From positions 496,001-560,000 of the forward strand of contig NZ_PABT01000014.1 in the NCBI RefSeq assembly GCF_002699205.1: a stretch of 64,000 bases of DNA, given 5' to 3'. Source of the stretch: Allomuricauda sp. (GTDB lineage Bacteria; Bacteroidota; Bacteroidia; Flavobacteriales; Flavobacteriaceae). Below the pieces are notes generated by a model, which was given only the letters and a program-made list of their open reading frames with translations, was not told the origin of the DNA and did not search any database. How positions within the stretch are numbered: position 1 is the first letter of the stretch; every line of letters begins with the position of its first letter. The position numbers and the translations under genes were made by a program. Below, in pieces: positions 9,558 to 19,059 of the stretch.

Positions 9558-12500
9558 AGGCAGGAACATTATCTCCTTTGGAGGATTTGACAGGCATAAA
9601 AGGCTCCAAAACCTTCAGTGCTTTTTCCACACTCGTAATACCATCAAACACCAATAACAACCGCAATCCGTTCCGGGTCTGTTTTTCTTTGAGTTTCACC
9701 TGTTGTGGGTGCGCCTGTACGTATTGTAGAATTTTGGTAAATGTTGGGCTTTGGTAAAAACTGGATTGTTGGTCGGCAATAAAGTAACCGATAAATTTGC
9801 CTTTCTTCATGATGACCCTTTCCAGACCAATATGTGTGGCGATCCATTTGATGCGAACGGAATTTAATAGATCCACGGCCCGAGTGGGGAGTTCCCCAAA
9901 ACGGTCCACCAATTGCGCTTCAAACTTTTGTAGGCCTTCCTCATCCTCCACATTGTTGAGTTGGGTGTACAGGTTGAGGCGTTCTGTAATATTGTTGATG
10001 TAATCATCGGGGAAGAGCAGTTCAAAATCCGTGTCCAACTGCATCTCTTTTACATACACTTTTTCCTTGTCGCCCTCTACTTCCTCATACAATTCCTTGA
10101 ACTCGTTTTCTTTGAGTTCCTCAATGGCTTCGGACAATATTTTTTGATAGGTCTCGAATCCAATCTCGTTGATAAATCCACTCTGTTCGCCGCCCAACAG
10201 GTCACCGGCCCCCCGAATTTCCAAATCCTTCATGGCGATATTGAAACCACTGCCCAATTCAGTAAACTGTTCGAGGGCTTCGATACGCTTTCGGGCTTCG
10301 GTGGTCATTGCTTCGTAAGGTGGCGTAATGAAATAACAGAACGCTTTTTTGTTGCTTCGACCCACGCGCCCACGCATCTGGTGGAGGTCGCTCAGGCCAA
10401 AGTTATTGGCGTTGTGGATAAAAATGGTGTTGGCGTTGGTAACGTCCAACCCACTTTCTATAATGGTGGTGGAAACCAAGATATCAAACTCACCGTTCAT
10501 AAAGGCAAGCATCAAAGTTTCCAGTTTTTTGCCTTCCATCTGCCCATGGCCAATACCTATTTTGGCATCGGGGACCAAACGTTGGAGCATTCCGGCCACT
10601 TCTTTGATGTTCTCAATACGATTGTGGATAAAGAACACCTGTCCTCCCCGTTGGATTTCATAGGACACCGCATCACGGATGATTTCTTCGTTAAACCGGA
10701 TAACATGGCTTTCGATGGGGTATCGGTTCGGAGGGGGAGTGTTGATGACCGAAAGGTCTCGGGCTGCCATCAAACTAAACTGGAGGGTTCTCGGGATTGG
10801 TGTGGCCGTAAGTGTCAGTACATCCACATTTTCCTTTATGGAGCGCAATTTTTCTTTTACAGAGACACCAAATTTTTGTTCCTCGTCCACAATGAGCAGG
10901 CCCAAATCCTTGAACTTTACATTTTTGTTCACCAATTGGTGCGTGCCGATGATGATATCCACTTTTCCATTCTCCAAATTTTCAAGGGTCTCCCTTTTCT
11001 CTTTGGCAGTTCTAAAGCGGTTGAGGTAATCCACGGTAACGGGCATTTCTTTCAACCGTTCGGAAAATGTGCGGTGATGTTGGAAAGCTAATATGGTGGT
11101 GGGTACCAAAACAGCGACCTGTTTGCCATTGTCCACCGCTTTAAAAGCAGCCCGTATGGCCACTTCTGTTTTTCCAAAGCCAACGTCTCCACAAATAAGT
11201 CGGTCCATGGGCCGTTCGCTCTCCATGTCCTTTTTTACATCTTGGGTGCTTTTTTCCTGGTCAGGTGTATCCTCGTATAGGAATGAAGCTTCCAATTCGT
11301 GCTGCAAATAACTGTCGGGAGCATATTGGAACCCTTTTTCCAATCGCCTTTTGGCATACACCTTTATAAGGTCGAAGGCGATTTTTTTGACCCGGGCCTT
11401 GGTCTTTTGCTTCAGTTTTTTCCAAGCTGCGGAACCAAGCTTGAATATTTTTGGGGGAGCACCGTCCTTGCCGTTGTATTTGGAAATTTTATGGAGCGAA
11501 TGGATGCTTACATATAATATATCGCGGTCGCCATAAATGAGTTTGATGGCTTCTTGTTTTTTGCCCTCGACATCGATTTTTTGCAGACCACCGAACTTGC
11601 CGATACCATGATCAATATGGGTGACGTAATCCCCGATTTCCAACTTGTTGAGCTCCTTTAAGGTAATGGCCTGCTTTTTGGCATAGCCATTTTTTAAATG
11701 GAACTTATGGTACCGCTCAAAAATTTGATGGTCGGTATAGCAGACCAGTTTGAGGTCATCATCAATAAACCCTTTATATAGAGGAAAAATAAGGGTCTGG
11801 TAGTGAACGGTCTGGTCCACTTCCTCAAAAATATCATGAAAGCGCTTCGCCTGTTGTTCAGTGGAACAGAAAATATAGTTGCTGTAACCTGCGTCCCTAT
11901 TATCGTTGAGGTTGTCAATGAGCAGGTCAAATTTTTTGTTGAACGCTGGTTGCGGTTTGGTATGGAAGACGATTTCTTCACCCTGAACTTCTTCCATGGT
12001 CTTGCCCGGAGCACCAATCTCCACACACAAATGCTCCTCTAGTTGTGCTTTCAGCAAAGCCGAATCCAAAAAGAGTTCTTTGGGTTCTGCATGTTTGATC
12101 TCTTGGCTCAGCTTGGCAAAACTCTCCTTTGCTTTTTCAAAAAAAGAATCGATACGATCATAGATCAAAGCAGGGTTCTTTGCAAATATTACCGTTTTGG
12201 GCGAAATATATTTTAAGAAACTTTCGCGCACCTCCTCGGTAAATTTGTTTTCCACATTGGGAATAATGGTGATTTTCTTCACCTTGTCCGTAGAAAGTTG
12301 TGTTTCCACATCAAAGGTTCGGATGCTGTCCACTTCGTCGCCGAAGAACTCAATGCGGTACGGTTCATCATGCGAGAAAGAGAAGACATCCACAATACCA
12401 CCACGAACGGAGAACTCCCCGGGCTCGGTCACAAAATCTACCCGTTTGAACTGGTATTCAAAAAGTACCTCATTTAAAAAATCCAACGAGATCTCATCGC

Positions 12501-12963
12501 CCAGTTTTAATTTTTGGGTGTTCTTGTCCAGCTCTTTGCGGGTGACTACCTTCTCGAACAGTGCGTCCGGATACGTTACAATGACCGCAGGCTTTTTTCT
12601 GGAATTGATGCGGTTCAGTACCTCGGCCCGCAACAATATATTGGCATTGTCGGTTTCTTCAATTTGATAGGGCCTACGGTAACTCCCTGGATAAAAGAGC
12701 ACATCCTTTTCACCAATGAGCTGTTCTAGATCATTTAAATGATAGGCAGCTTCCTCCTTGTCGCTCATAATCAAGAGAAAAGGGGATTCAGTGGACTTGA
12801 ATGTTTCAGAGACCACAAAGGAAAGTGAAGAGCCCACAAGGCCTTTTACATTGATTTTTTGTGATGCTGCGGAAGTGTTGTTTTGATATTGGGCAATAAC
12901 ATCCCTCAGTTTCCCGATTTGGGGATACTGTTCAAAGAGTTGGGAAATCGGTGTTTTGGTCAA
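9556..12963 (-). CDS. mfd: Transcription-repair coupling factor
   Basis: This 1135-residue Mfd removes stalled RNA polymerase at DNA lesions and recruits UvrA. In order it has the UvrB-like N-terminal module (LFYPGSYRRPYQIEETDNAN near residue 95) and the CarD-like RNA-polymerase-interaction domain around residue 450 (LEIGDYVTHIDHGIGKFGGL). The SF2 translocase follows, with Walker A GDVGFGKTE near 590, DEEQ near 692 and TATPIPRTLQFSL. The C-terminal TRCF domain (YTQLNNVEDEEGLQKF) closes the protein. The length is normal. The start is a TTG at 12963; no in-frame ATG occurs before residue 65, and a perfect TATCTTTG promoter lies 18 bases upstream, leaving room only for this start. Confidence 0.96.
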   Translation of the reverse strand: MTKTPISQLFEQYPQIGKLRDVIAQYQNNTSAASQKINVKGLVGSSLSFVVSETFKSTESPFLLIMSDKEEAAYHLNDLEQLIGEKDVLFYPGSYRRPYQIEETDNANILLRAEVLNRINSRKKPAVIVTYPDALFEKVVTRKELDKNTQKLKLGDEISLDFLNEVLFEYQFKRVDFVTEPGEFSVRGGIVDVFSFSHDEPYRIEFFGDEVDSIRTFDVETQLSTDKVKKITIIPNVENKFTEEVRESFLKYISPKTVIFAKNPALIYDRIDSFFEKAKESFAKLSQEIKHAEPKELFLDSALLKAQLEEHLCVEIGAPGKTMEEVQGEEIVFHTKPQPAFNKKFDLLIDNLNDNRDAGYSNYIFCSTEQQAKRFHDIFEEVDQTVHYQTLIFPLYKGFIDDDLKLVCYTDHQIFERYHKFHLKNGYAKKQAITLKELNKLEIGDYVTHIDHGIGKFGGLQKIDVEGKKQEAIKLIYGDRDILYVSIHSLHKISKYNGKDGAPPKIFKLGSAAWKKLKQKTKARVKKIAFDLIKVYAKRRLEKGFQYAPDSYLQHELEASFLYEDTPDQEKSTQDVKKDMESERPMDRLICGDVGFGKTEVAIRAAFKAVDNGKQVAVLVPTTILAFQHHRTFSERLKEMPVTVDYLNRFRTAKEKRETLENLENGKVDIIIGTHQLVNKNVKFKDLGLLIVDEEQKFGVSVKEKLRSIKENVDVLTLTATPIPRTLQFSLMAARDLSVINTPPPNRYPIESHVIRFNEEIIRDAVSYEIQRGGQVFFIHNRIENIKEVAGMLQRLVPDAKIGIGHGQMEGKKLETLMLAFMNGEFDILVSTTIIESGLDVTNANTIFIHNANNFGLSDLHQMRGRVGRSNKKAFCYFITPPYEAMTTEARKRIEALEQFTELGSGFNIAMKDLEIRGAGDLLGGEQSGFINEIGFETYQKILSEAIEELKENEFKELYEEVEGDKEKVYVKEMQLDTDFELLFPDDYINNITERLNLYTQLNNVEDEEGLQKFEAQLVDRFGELPTRAVDLLNSVRIKWIATHIGLERVIMKKGKFIGYFIADQQSSFYQSPTFTKILQYVQAHPQQVKLKEKQTRNGLRLLLVFDGITSVEKALKVLEPFMPVKSSKGDNVPA

Positions 12964-12980
12964 TCCAAAAAACTTTGCGA

Positions 12981-12988
12981 CAAAGATA
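12981..12988 (-). promoter_or_regulatory. Promoter -7 element of mfd
   Basis: The minus strand reads TATCTTTG, a full match to TAnnTTTG, 18 bases before the TTG start. TTC 19 bases further upstream is a weak -33. The predicted leader is about 11 bases. The rest of the 314-base gap 12964-13277 holds only this and the opposing TerB-gene promoter; nothing else was recognised in it. Confidence 0.55.
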
Positions 12989-13251
12989 AACCGTGAAAGC
13001 CTTCGCAGAAAATGTTTTTTGAGTTTTATCCGAATTCCTATTTATTGGAAATAGAAAAATGGTGTGATTGCAAAGTTTAGATGAGGATGAAAAACACTGT
13101 TGGTCCTTTTGGGTGCAAAATAATTTTGTTTTGGAACAAGTTTTCCAGCAATATGAAAGAGTTCATGGTCTTTGAGGGATATATTGGTGCAACGAATTGA
13201 AAAATACGAATTTCTTTACGGTGTTTATACCCTCCTTTTTGCGATAAGATT

Positions 13252-13259
13252 TATATTTG
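13252..13259 (+). promoter_or_regulatory. Promoter -7 element of the TerB-like gene
   Basis: TATATTTG matches TAnnTTTG and lies 19 bases before the ATG at 13278. A possible TTG start at 13257 would fall inside this element, which argues for 13278. No clear -33 was seen. Confidence 0.55.
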
Positions 13260-13277
13260 TCCCACAAAATTCGAGAT

Positions 13278-13709
13278 ATGCCAATTTTAGATCTTTACGA
13301 GCACGGAGACCATAGGAAGAATTTGGCCCATTTTGCCACCTTGGCAAGTTTGGCCGCTATTGATGGCGAAATCAATGAAAAGGAAATGGAGATCCTAAAA
13401 AAGTTTGCCTTTAAGCTCAATATTACCGACGATCAATTTAAGGAGGTAATGAAAAAAGAGAACAAATATCCTATTGAAACCCCGCACAGTGGTGAGAAAA
13501 GGTTTAAAAGGCTGTTTGAATTTTTCCAGATCATATTTTCCGATCATTACATCGATGAAGATGAACGTAAGATGGTGGAAAAATATGCCATTGGTTTAGG
13601 TTTTGATCCTAAAAAGGCATCGGACATCATTGATAAGTCCATTGCCATATTCACTGGACAAATTCCCTTTGAGGATTATTATGAATTGGTGAAGCGGGAG
13701 TGCAGCTAG
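13278..13709 (+). CDS. TerB-family tellurite-resistance-like protein
   Basis: This 143-residue all-helical protein has no signal peptide. [19 protein letters not shown] (about residues 22-40) and [20 protein letters not shown] (about 88-107) are the paired acidic helices of TerB/DjlA-type domains, where conserved Asp/Glu residues bind divalent metal. Flavobacterial genomes carry such stand-alone TerB genes without other ter genes, as here, so tellurite resistance should not be assumed. Its stop codon shares the palindrome CTAG (13706-13709) with the stop of the convergent fbp gene. Confidence 0.8.
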   Translation: MPILDLYEHGDHRKNLAHFATLASLAAIDGEINEKEMEILKKFAFKLNITDDQFKEVMKKENKYPIETPHSGEKRFKRLFEFFQIIFSDHYIDEDERKMVEKYAIGLGFDPKKASDIIDKSIAIFTGQIPFEDYYELVKRECS

Positions 13710-14713
13710 GAATTGGCCATAAACTCCTCTGCTTTTTCCACCATTTTTTTACTGCCGCAGAAAAAGGGCACCCGTTGGTGCAATTCTGTGGGTTCGATGT
13801 CCATGATTCGCCGAAAACCATCACTGGCCTTTCCGTTGGCCTGTTCCGCTATAAATGCCATAGGGTTGCATTCGTACAATAAACGCAGTTTACCGTTGTG
13901 TGCTTTGCTGCTTTTTGGGTACATATATATTCCCCCTTTTATCATATTCCGGTGAAAATCCGAAACCAGTGACCCAATATATCGGGAGGTATAGGGCCTA
14001 TCACCCTCTTCCATTTGGCAATATTTTATATAGTTCTTTACACCTTGTGGAAAATGGATATAGTTGCCCTCGTTGACAGAGTATATTTTCCCTGTTTCTG
14101 GGAATTGCATATTTGGATGGGACAGGTAAAAGGTGCCCAGCGCAGGATTTAAGGTGAAACCGTTTACACCATGCCCTGTGGTGTACACATACATGGTGGA
14201 AGTCCCGTATATAATGTATCCCGCCGCAATTTGTTTTTTTCCAGGCTGAAGGAAATCTTCCAAAGTGACCGGGGTTCCAACAGGGGTAACCCTTCTGTAG
14301 ATGGAAAAAATGGTTCCCACTGATACATTTACATCAATATTGGAAGAGCCGTCCAAAGGGTCTATCAGAACCACATACTTGTTCTGATGTTTTTTGTCAA
14401 AACTGTTGATGGTAATGAAATCGTCTTCTTCTTCCGAAGCTATGCCACAAACAATTTCACGGTTCTTTAGGGTTTCAATAAACTTTTCATTGGCCAATAC
14501 ATCAAGTTTTTGTTGGTCTTCCCCTTGAATATTGGTGTCTCCGGCGGCCCCGGTAATGTCCACCAGACCTGCTTTGTTTACCTCATGATTGACCACTTTG
14601 GCCGCTAGGCGAATGCCGTTCAACAGTCTGGATAGTTCTCCAGAAGTGTATTGAAATGAATTTTGGTTGGCGATGATGAACTCGCCCATGGTGAGTCGTT
14701 GTTTGTCAAACAT
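13706..14713 (-). CDS. fbp: Class 1 fructose-1,6-bisphosphatase
   Basis: This 335-residue cytoplasmic enzyme of gluconeogenesis hydrolyses fructose 1,6-bisphosphate. The metal-binding signature [19 protein letters not shown] near residue 115 is intact, preceded by [10 protein letters not shown], which supplies acidic ligands. [20 protein letters not shown] and [14 protein letters not shown] are the substrate-site blocks. The length is standard. The ATG at 14713 is used; the next ATG eight codons in (MGEFIIANQ) is possible. The gene has its own promoter and ends in a 4-base overlap with the TerB-like gene. Confidence 0.96.
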   Translation of the reverse strand: MFDKQRLTMGEFIIANQNSFQYTSGELSRLLNGIRLAAKVVNHEVNKAGLVDITGAAGDTNIQGEDQQKLDVLANEKFIETLKNREIVCGIASEEEDDFITINSFDKKHQNKYVVLIDPLDGSSNIDVNVSVGTIFSIYRRVTPVGTPVTLEDFLQPGKKQIAAGYIIYGTSTMYVYTTGHGVNGFTLNPALGTFYLSHPNMQFPETGKIYSVNEGNYIHFPQGVKNYIKYCQMEEGDRPYTSRYIGSLVSDFHRNMIKGGIYMYPKSSKAHNGKLRLLYECNPMAFIAEQANGKASDGFRRIMDIEPTELHQRVPFFCGSKKMVEKAEEFMANS

Positions 14714-14738
14714 TGGAAAAGGCTGTTTTATTTATAGA

Positions 14739-14767
14739 CAAATATCGTGCATTTTGTGAAACTACAA
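14739..14767 (-). promoter_or_regulatory. Probable promoter of fbp
   Basis: On the minus strand TTG (14767-14765), 18 bases, then GATATTTG (14746-14739), one mismatch from TAnnTTTG. The fbp ATG is 25 bases downstream. Confidence 0.5.
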
Positions 14768-14799
14768 CGATTTCGAAATAGTTTAATTATGTAATTTTA

Positions 14800-14807
14800 T
14801 AACTTTG
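14800..14807 (+). promoter_or_regulatory. Promoter -7 element of the GNAT-lysC operon
   Basis: TAACTTTG is a full match to TAnnTTTG, 19 bases before the ATG at 14827. The -33 is unclear. Confidence 0.5.
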
Positions 14808-14826
14808 AGTTTTATTTGTAACAATT

Positions 14827-15309
14827 ATGGAATACACAATCAGGGATGCCCGTATAGAGGATATGGAACAGGTGTTGAACTTGGTACAGGAGTTGGCCAA
14901 TTATGAGAAAGAACCGGATGCCGTAGAGATTACGAAAGACGACTTGATCAAGGATGGTTTTGGTGAACAAAAGTTGTTTCACTGTTTTGTGGCCGAAACC
15001 AATGATGGCATCGCAGGGATCGCACTGGTGTATCCCAGGTATTCCACTTGGAAGGGACCGGTTATCCACTTAGAGGATTTGATCGTTTCCGAAAAAATGA
15101 GAGGCAGTGGTTTGGGTACGGCCTTATTGGATGAAGTGGTGAAGTACGGTAACAGCTTGGGCGTGAAACGGATTTGTTGGGAAGTTTTGGACTGGAACGA
15201 GCCTGCCATCAAATTTTATGAAAAAAAAGGAGCCAACGTATTGAGGGATTGGGATGTGGTCCAATTGGATGAAGAAGGAATCAAAAATTATATAGAAAGC
15301 CTCGATTAA
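14827..15309 (+). CDS. GNAT-family N-acetyltransferase (diamine/thialysine acetyltransferase-like)
   Basis: This 160-residue single-domain GNAT protein starts with YTIRDARIEDMEQVLNLVQEL. The acetyl-CoA loop is SEKMRGSGLGTALL (about residues 87-100), matching the R/QxxGxG/A consensus. VLDWNEPAIKFYEKKGA is the C-terminal motif. The order HLEDLIV-EKMRGSGLG and WNEPAI-FYEKKGA resembles spermidine/thialysine acetyltransferases (SSAT-like), but the substrate cannot be fixed from sequence. It lies 29 bases upstream of lysC and is probably co-transcribed with it. Confidence 0.85.
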   Translation: MEYTIRDARIEDMEQVLNLVQELANYEKEPDAVEITKDDLIKDGFGEQKLFHCFVAETNDGIAGIALVYPRYSTWKGPVIHLEDLIVSEKMRGSGLGTALLDEVVKYGNSLGVKRICWEVLDWNEPAIKFYEKKGANVLRDWDVVQLDEEGIKNYIESLD

Positions 15310-15338
15310 ACGGGCAAAATTCAAGAAGATAGAAATAC

Positions 15339-16589
15339 ATGAGGGTATTTAAGTTCGGTGGGGCATCGGTCAAAGATGCAGATGCGGTCAAAAACGTTGT
15401 CAACGTTCTAAAGGAGGTGGGTTATAAAGATACTTTGGTAGTGGTTTCCGCTATGGGTAAAATGACCAATGCCATGGAAAAGGTGGTAGAGGCCTATTTT
15501 AACGATAAGGATGCCATGCCCGCCGCAATCCAAGAGGTAATTGATTATCACAATGAAATATTATCGGATTTATTTCAAAATCCGAACCATCCGGTTTATT
15601 CCAAAGTAAAAGTCCTTTTTGATGAGGTAAAGGGTTTTTTGGCCTGGAACAAATCGCCCAAATATGGGTTTGTGTATGATCAAGTGGTTTGCTATGGGGA
15701 ATTGTTGTCCACAACTATTGTGAGTGCTTATTTGAATGAAGTTGGTATTTCCAATACTTGGTTGGATGTACGTACCATGATCAAAACCGATTCCAATTAT
15801 AGGGATGCCCAGGTAAATTGGGAACGTACCCAACAGGAAGTGGTTTCAAGGGTAGATGTGTCCAAACTATATATTACCCAAGGCTTTTTGGGTAGTGACG
15901 ACAACAACTTTACCACCACTTTGGGCAGAGAGGGGTCCGATTATTCAGCAGCTATCTTGGCTTATTGCCTAAATGCCGAGTCGGTCACGATTTGGAAGGA
16001 TGTGCCTGGTGTTTTGAACGCTGATCCACGGAATTTTGAAGATGCCCAATTGTTGGACAAGATTTCATATCGAGAAGCTATCGAGTTGGCTTTTTACGGG
16101 GCTTCGGTTATTCATCCAAAGACATTGCAGCCCTTGCAGCGAAAGGAAATTCCTTTGAAAGTAAAATCCTTTGTAAGGCCAAAGGACAATGGAACCACGG
16201 TGGGCAAAGGGAATGGTATCGAGCCTAAAATTCCCTGTTTTATCGTGAAAAAGAACCAAGTGTTATTGAAATTATCATCTCTTGACTTTTCTTTTATCGT
16301 GGAAGATAACATAAGCGAGATATTTAAACTGTTTCATGACCATAGATTGAAGGTGGATCTTATCCAGAATTCAGCAATCAGTTTTTCTGTCTGTTTGGAT
16401 AATAAGTTCCGGGGACTCCAGCCTTTATTGGAGGAATTGAAGCGAAAATTTAAAGTAGTGTGCCACGAAGATGTATCGCTCTATACTATTCGCCATTTTA
16501 ACGATACAGCGGTTAAATCCCTCCAAAACGGAAAGTCTGTATTGGTAGAGCAACGAGGCAAGGAAACTGTTCAGTTGGTCGTAAAATGA
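15339..16589 (+). CDS. lysC: Aspartate kinase
   Basis: This 416-residue monofunctional aspartokinase catalyses the first step of the aspartate pathway (Lys, Thr, Met, diaminopimelate). The N-terminal KFGGASVKDADAVKNVV is the KFGG nucleotide/aspartate motif. TTLGREGSDYSAAILAYCL and IWKDVPGVLNADPR form the active-site core, and EAIELAFYGASVIHPKT follows. The last about 110 residues (VLLKLSSLDFSFIVEDN onward) form the ACT-type regulatory region, which suggests feedback control. No homoserine dehydrogenase is fused. It follows the GNAT gene on the same strand. Confidence 0.93.
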   Translation: MRVFKFGGASVKDADAVKNVVNVLKEVGYKDTLVVVSAMGKMTNAMEKVVEAYFNDKDAMPAAIQEVIDYHNEILSDLFQNPNHPVYSKVKVLFDEVKGFLAWNKSPKYGFVYDQVVCYGELLSTTIVSAYLNEVGISNTWLDVRTMIKTDSNYRDAQVNWERTQQEVVSRVDVSKLYITQGFLGSDDNNFTTTLGREGSDYSAAILAYCLNAESVTIWKDVPGVLNADPRNFEDAQLLDKISYREAIELAFYGASVIHPKTLQPLQRKEIPLKVKSFVRPKDNGTTVGKGNGIEPKIPCFIVKKNQVLLKLSSLDFSFIVEDNISEIFKLFHDHRLKVDLIQNSAISFSVCLDNKFRGLQPLLEELKRKFKVVCHEDVSLYTIRHFNDTAVKSLQNGKSVLVEQRGKETVQLVVK

Positions 16590-16602
16590 TCTTTCCATAT
16601 AA

Positions 16603-16658
16603 TATTTAGGTAAAAAGTGCAATAGGGTTTATTTTCTATCTTTACGCGCACCTAAATA
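16603..16658. repeat. 9-base inverted repeat in the lysC-olsF gap
   Basis: TATTTAGGT (16603-16611) is repeated inverted as ACCTAAATA (16650-16658), 38 bases apart, ending 8 bases before the olsF-like ATG. TATCTTTA between them resembles a -7 element with one mismatch. It may be an operator pair or an mRNA stem over the ribosome-binding region. Confidence 0.4.
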
Positions 16659-16666
16659 CTATTTTT

Positions 16667-18487
16667 ATGGGATTGGTTTCAGCTAAAGAGGTGGCAAAGG
16701 TCATCCATCTGGACAAATACGGCTTTTTGGGCACTTTTGTAGGATGGCTTTTAATGGTAGCCACAAGAATTAGCACCATCAATAGGTTTTACGATAAGAA
16801 CAAAAATCTTTCTGGCCCCGATTTTCTGGATGCCATATTGGACCATTACGAAATTGATTTTGAGATACCGGAGGAGGATATAAAACGACTCCCCAAATCT
16901 GGTCCATATATTACTATTAGCAATCATCCATTAGGTGGTATCGATGGAGTATTGTTGCTCAAATTACTGCTTAAGGAGAGACCCGATTATAAAATAATCG
17001 CCAATTTTTTATTGCATAGGATAGAGCCCTTGAAGCCTTATATAATGCCCGTAAATCCTTTTGAAAACCACAAGGATGCCAAAAGCAGTGTTGCTGGTTT
17101 TAAAAATGCCCTAAAACATATTCGGGACGGGCATCCCCTTGGAATTTTTCCTGCGGGAGAAGTATCTACCTATCGCGATGGTAGACTGGTGGTGGACAAG
17201 CCTTGGGAAGAAGCAGCCATAAAATTAATTCGAAAGGCCGAAGTGCCTGTTGTTCCCATTTATTTTCACGCACGGAACAGTCGATTGTTTTATCGGTTGT
17301 CCAAGATCAATGATGTGTTTCGGACGGCCAAACTACCTTCAGAGCTGACCTCCCAGAGCAGGCGGCCCATTAAAGTACGGATTGGCCAGCCTATATCGGT
17401 CAATACCCAGAATGAGGAAAAGACCTTGGAGGATTATGCAGAATTGCTACGGAAAAAGACTTATCTGTTGGCCAATGTTTTTGAAAAAGAGCGTTTTATT
17501 GACAAAGTGCCCACTTCGCTAAAAATTCCCAAGCCCCCCAAGAAAATAGCGACCGCCATTAGTGCCAAAGTGCTCGAGGGCGAAATTGAAAAGCTGCGGG
17601 AGAAGGATTGCAGATTGTTGCAGAGCAAGAATTACGAAGTTTTTTTGGCCCAGGCAAAGGATATGCCCTTCTGTTTAAATGAAATTGGGCGGCAACGGGA
17701 AATAACTTTTCGTGAAGTTGGGGAGGGGACCAATAATGCCGTAGACCTTGATAAGTTTGATTCATATTACCATCATTTGTTTTTGTGGGATGATGGTTCA
17801 AAGACAATTGTAGGGGCCTACCGAATGGGCTTGGGCTCGGAAATTTTTAAGAAGTACGGTATTGATGGATTTTATCTTCAAGATCTTTTCCGTTTCGAAC
17901 CTGAATTGTATGGAATGATGGAGAAATCCATCGAGATGGGACGGGCCTATATTGTAAAGGAATATCAACAGAAACCTATGCCGTTGTTTCTGCTTTGGAA
18001 GGGCATAGTGCATACCACTTTAAGATATCCGGAGCACAAGTATCTGATTGGAGGGGTGAGTATCAGCAACCAGTTCTCCAATTTTTCCAAATCGTTGATG
18101 ATCGAGTTTATGAAATCCAATTATTGGGATCCCTATGTGGCACAATATATCCGTCCCAAAAAGGAGTTCAAAGTGAAGTTGAAGGATGCGGACAAAGAAT
18201 TTGTTTTTGATGAGACGCAGGCGGATCTGAACAAGTTTGACAAACTGATCAGCGAAGTGGAACCCGGCAGCTTACGACTACCGGTTTTGATCAAGAAGTA
18301 CATTAAACAAAATGCCAAAGTGGTGGCCTTTAATGTGGATCCGCTGTTCAATAATTCGGTAGATGGATTAATGTATATCCGAATTGCTGACCTTCCTGAA
18401 AGTACTGTAAAGCCGGTAATGGAAGAATTTCAGGCCGAGTTGGAGCGCAAAGTGGCCGAAGGTAATGGAACTTTGGAAGTGGATTAA
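16667..18487 (+). CDS. Two-domain OlsF-like acyltransferase (aminolipid synthesis)
   Basis: This 606-residue protein fuses two acyltransferases. The N-terminal half is PlsC-like, with ISNHPLGGIDG near residue 85 (NHxxxxD box variant) and GIFPAGEVSTYRDG near 160. The C-terminal half, from about residue 305, resembles OlsB/hemolysin-type GNAT N-acyltransferases (GAYRMGLGSEIFKKYGIDGF, then ELGR-like EMGRAYIVKEYQQKPMP). This matches OlsF, known from Serratia and Flavobacterium johnsoniae to make ornithine lipid, and the split GlsA/GlsB pair that makes glycine lipid in Bacteroides. The amino acid used here is not predictable. Its stop shares the palindrome TTAA with the convergent GNAT gene. Confidence 0.82.
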   Translation: MGLVSAKEVAKVIHLDKYGFLGTFVGWLLMVATRISTINRFYDKNKNLSGPDFLDAILDHYEIDFEIPEEDIKRLPKSGPYITISNHPLGGIDGVLLLKLLLKERPDYKIIANFLLHRIEPLKPYIMPVNPFENHKDAKSSVAGFKNALKHIRDGHPLGIFPAGEVSTYRDGRLVVDKPWEEAAIKLIRKAEVPVVPIYFHARNSRLFYRLSKINDVFRTAKLPSELTSQSRRPIKVRIGQPISVNTQNEEKTLEDYAELLRKKTYLLANVFEKERFIDKVPTSLKIPKPPKKIATAISAKVLEGEIEKLREKDCRLLQSKNYEVFLAQAKDMPFCLNEIGRQREITFREVGEGTNNAVDLDKFDSYYHHLFLWDDGSKTIVGAYRMGLGSEIFKKYGIDGFYLQDLFRFEPELYGMMEKSIEMGRAYIVKEYQQKPMPLFLLWKGIVHTTLRYPEHKYLIGGVSISNQFSNFSKSLMIEFMKSNYWDPYVAQYIRPKKEFKVKLKDADKEFVFDETQADLNKFDKLISEVEPGSLRLPVLIKKYIKQNAKVVAFNVDPLFNNSVDGLMYIRIADLPESTVKPVMEEFQAELERKVAEGNGTLEVD

Positions 18488-18975
18488 TCCACACCAACCT
18501 TATCGCTTCGTTTTTCGAACAACAGATTATCTTTCCAAATTCCGTGGATTTTGCCTATGCGTTCCCGTTTGCCAATATAGCGGAAGCCCATTTTTTCATG
18601 TAGTTTTATGCTTGCCGTGTTCTCTGGAAATATCCCGGACTGTATGGTCCAATAACCAGCTTTTTCACTTTCTGTGATCAAATGTTCCATGAGTAATTTG
18701 CCCACTCCTTTTCCTCGGCTTTTACTTGAGACATAGACGCTTACTTCGCCAACGCCTCCGTAAACACAACGGCTTGATACGGGCGAGAGTGCAGCCCATC
18801 CCATAATTTCCCCATTTTGTTCGGCCACTAAACGGCAATGCTCTGTATGTGCTTTGTCCCATTTTTCATAGGACGGCACTGTGGTTTCAAAAGTGGCCAT
18901 GCCTGTAGCTATTCCTTCGGAATAGATTCTGGAAACTTCTTCCCAGTCAGTTGGTTTCATGTTTCTGACAACCAT
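18484..18975 (-). CDS. GNAT-family N-acetyltransferase (phosphinothricin acetyltransferase-like)
   Basis: This 163-residue protein closely follows the Pat/Bar/YwnH pattern. It begins VRNMKPTDWEEVSRIYSEGI, with GMATFETTVPSYEKWD near residue 27. The acetyl-CoA loop is SSKSRGKGVGKLLM near 85, and it ends with SIKLHEKMGFRYIG and GIWKDNLLFEKRS. Family members acetylate phosphinothricin, methionine sulfone or related amino acids. In environmental bacteria the natural role is usually amino-acid analogue detoxification. It is convergent with the OlsF-like gene, with a 4-base overlap of stop codons. Confidence 0.85.
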   Translation of the reverse strand: MVVRNMKPTDWEEVSRIYSEGIATGMATFETTVPSYEKWDKAHTEHCRLVAEQNGEIMGWAALSPVSSRCVYGGVGEVSVYVSSKSRGKGVGKLLMEHLITESEKAGYWTIQSGIFPENTASIKLHEKMGFRYIGKRERIGKIHGIWKDNLLFEKRSDKVGVD

Positions 18976-19023
18976 GTGTTCACTAATTTAATAATCGTAA
19001 TATTACAATTAATGATAAATCAA

Positions 19024-19053
19024 AAAAAGCCAGATACAATTATCTGGCTTTTT
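19024..19053 (-). terminator. Intrinsic terminator after the TM2 gene (bidirectional form)
   Basis: AAAAAGCCAGATA, loop CAAT, TATCTGGCTTTTT: a perfect 13-base stem with A/T tracts on both sides, so it can work in both directions. It begins 7 bases past the TM2 gene stop on the minus strand. Confidence 0.9.
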
Positions 19054-19059
19054 AATTTT

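Noticed and set aside
9961..11091. 376-codon plus-strand reading frame inside mfd
   Set aside because: It is antisense to the conserved translocase region of mfd, has no family motif and no promoter; it is a shadow frame.
13278..13709. Tellurite resistance island
   Set aside because: Only a lone TerB-like gene is present, with no terZACDEF partners.
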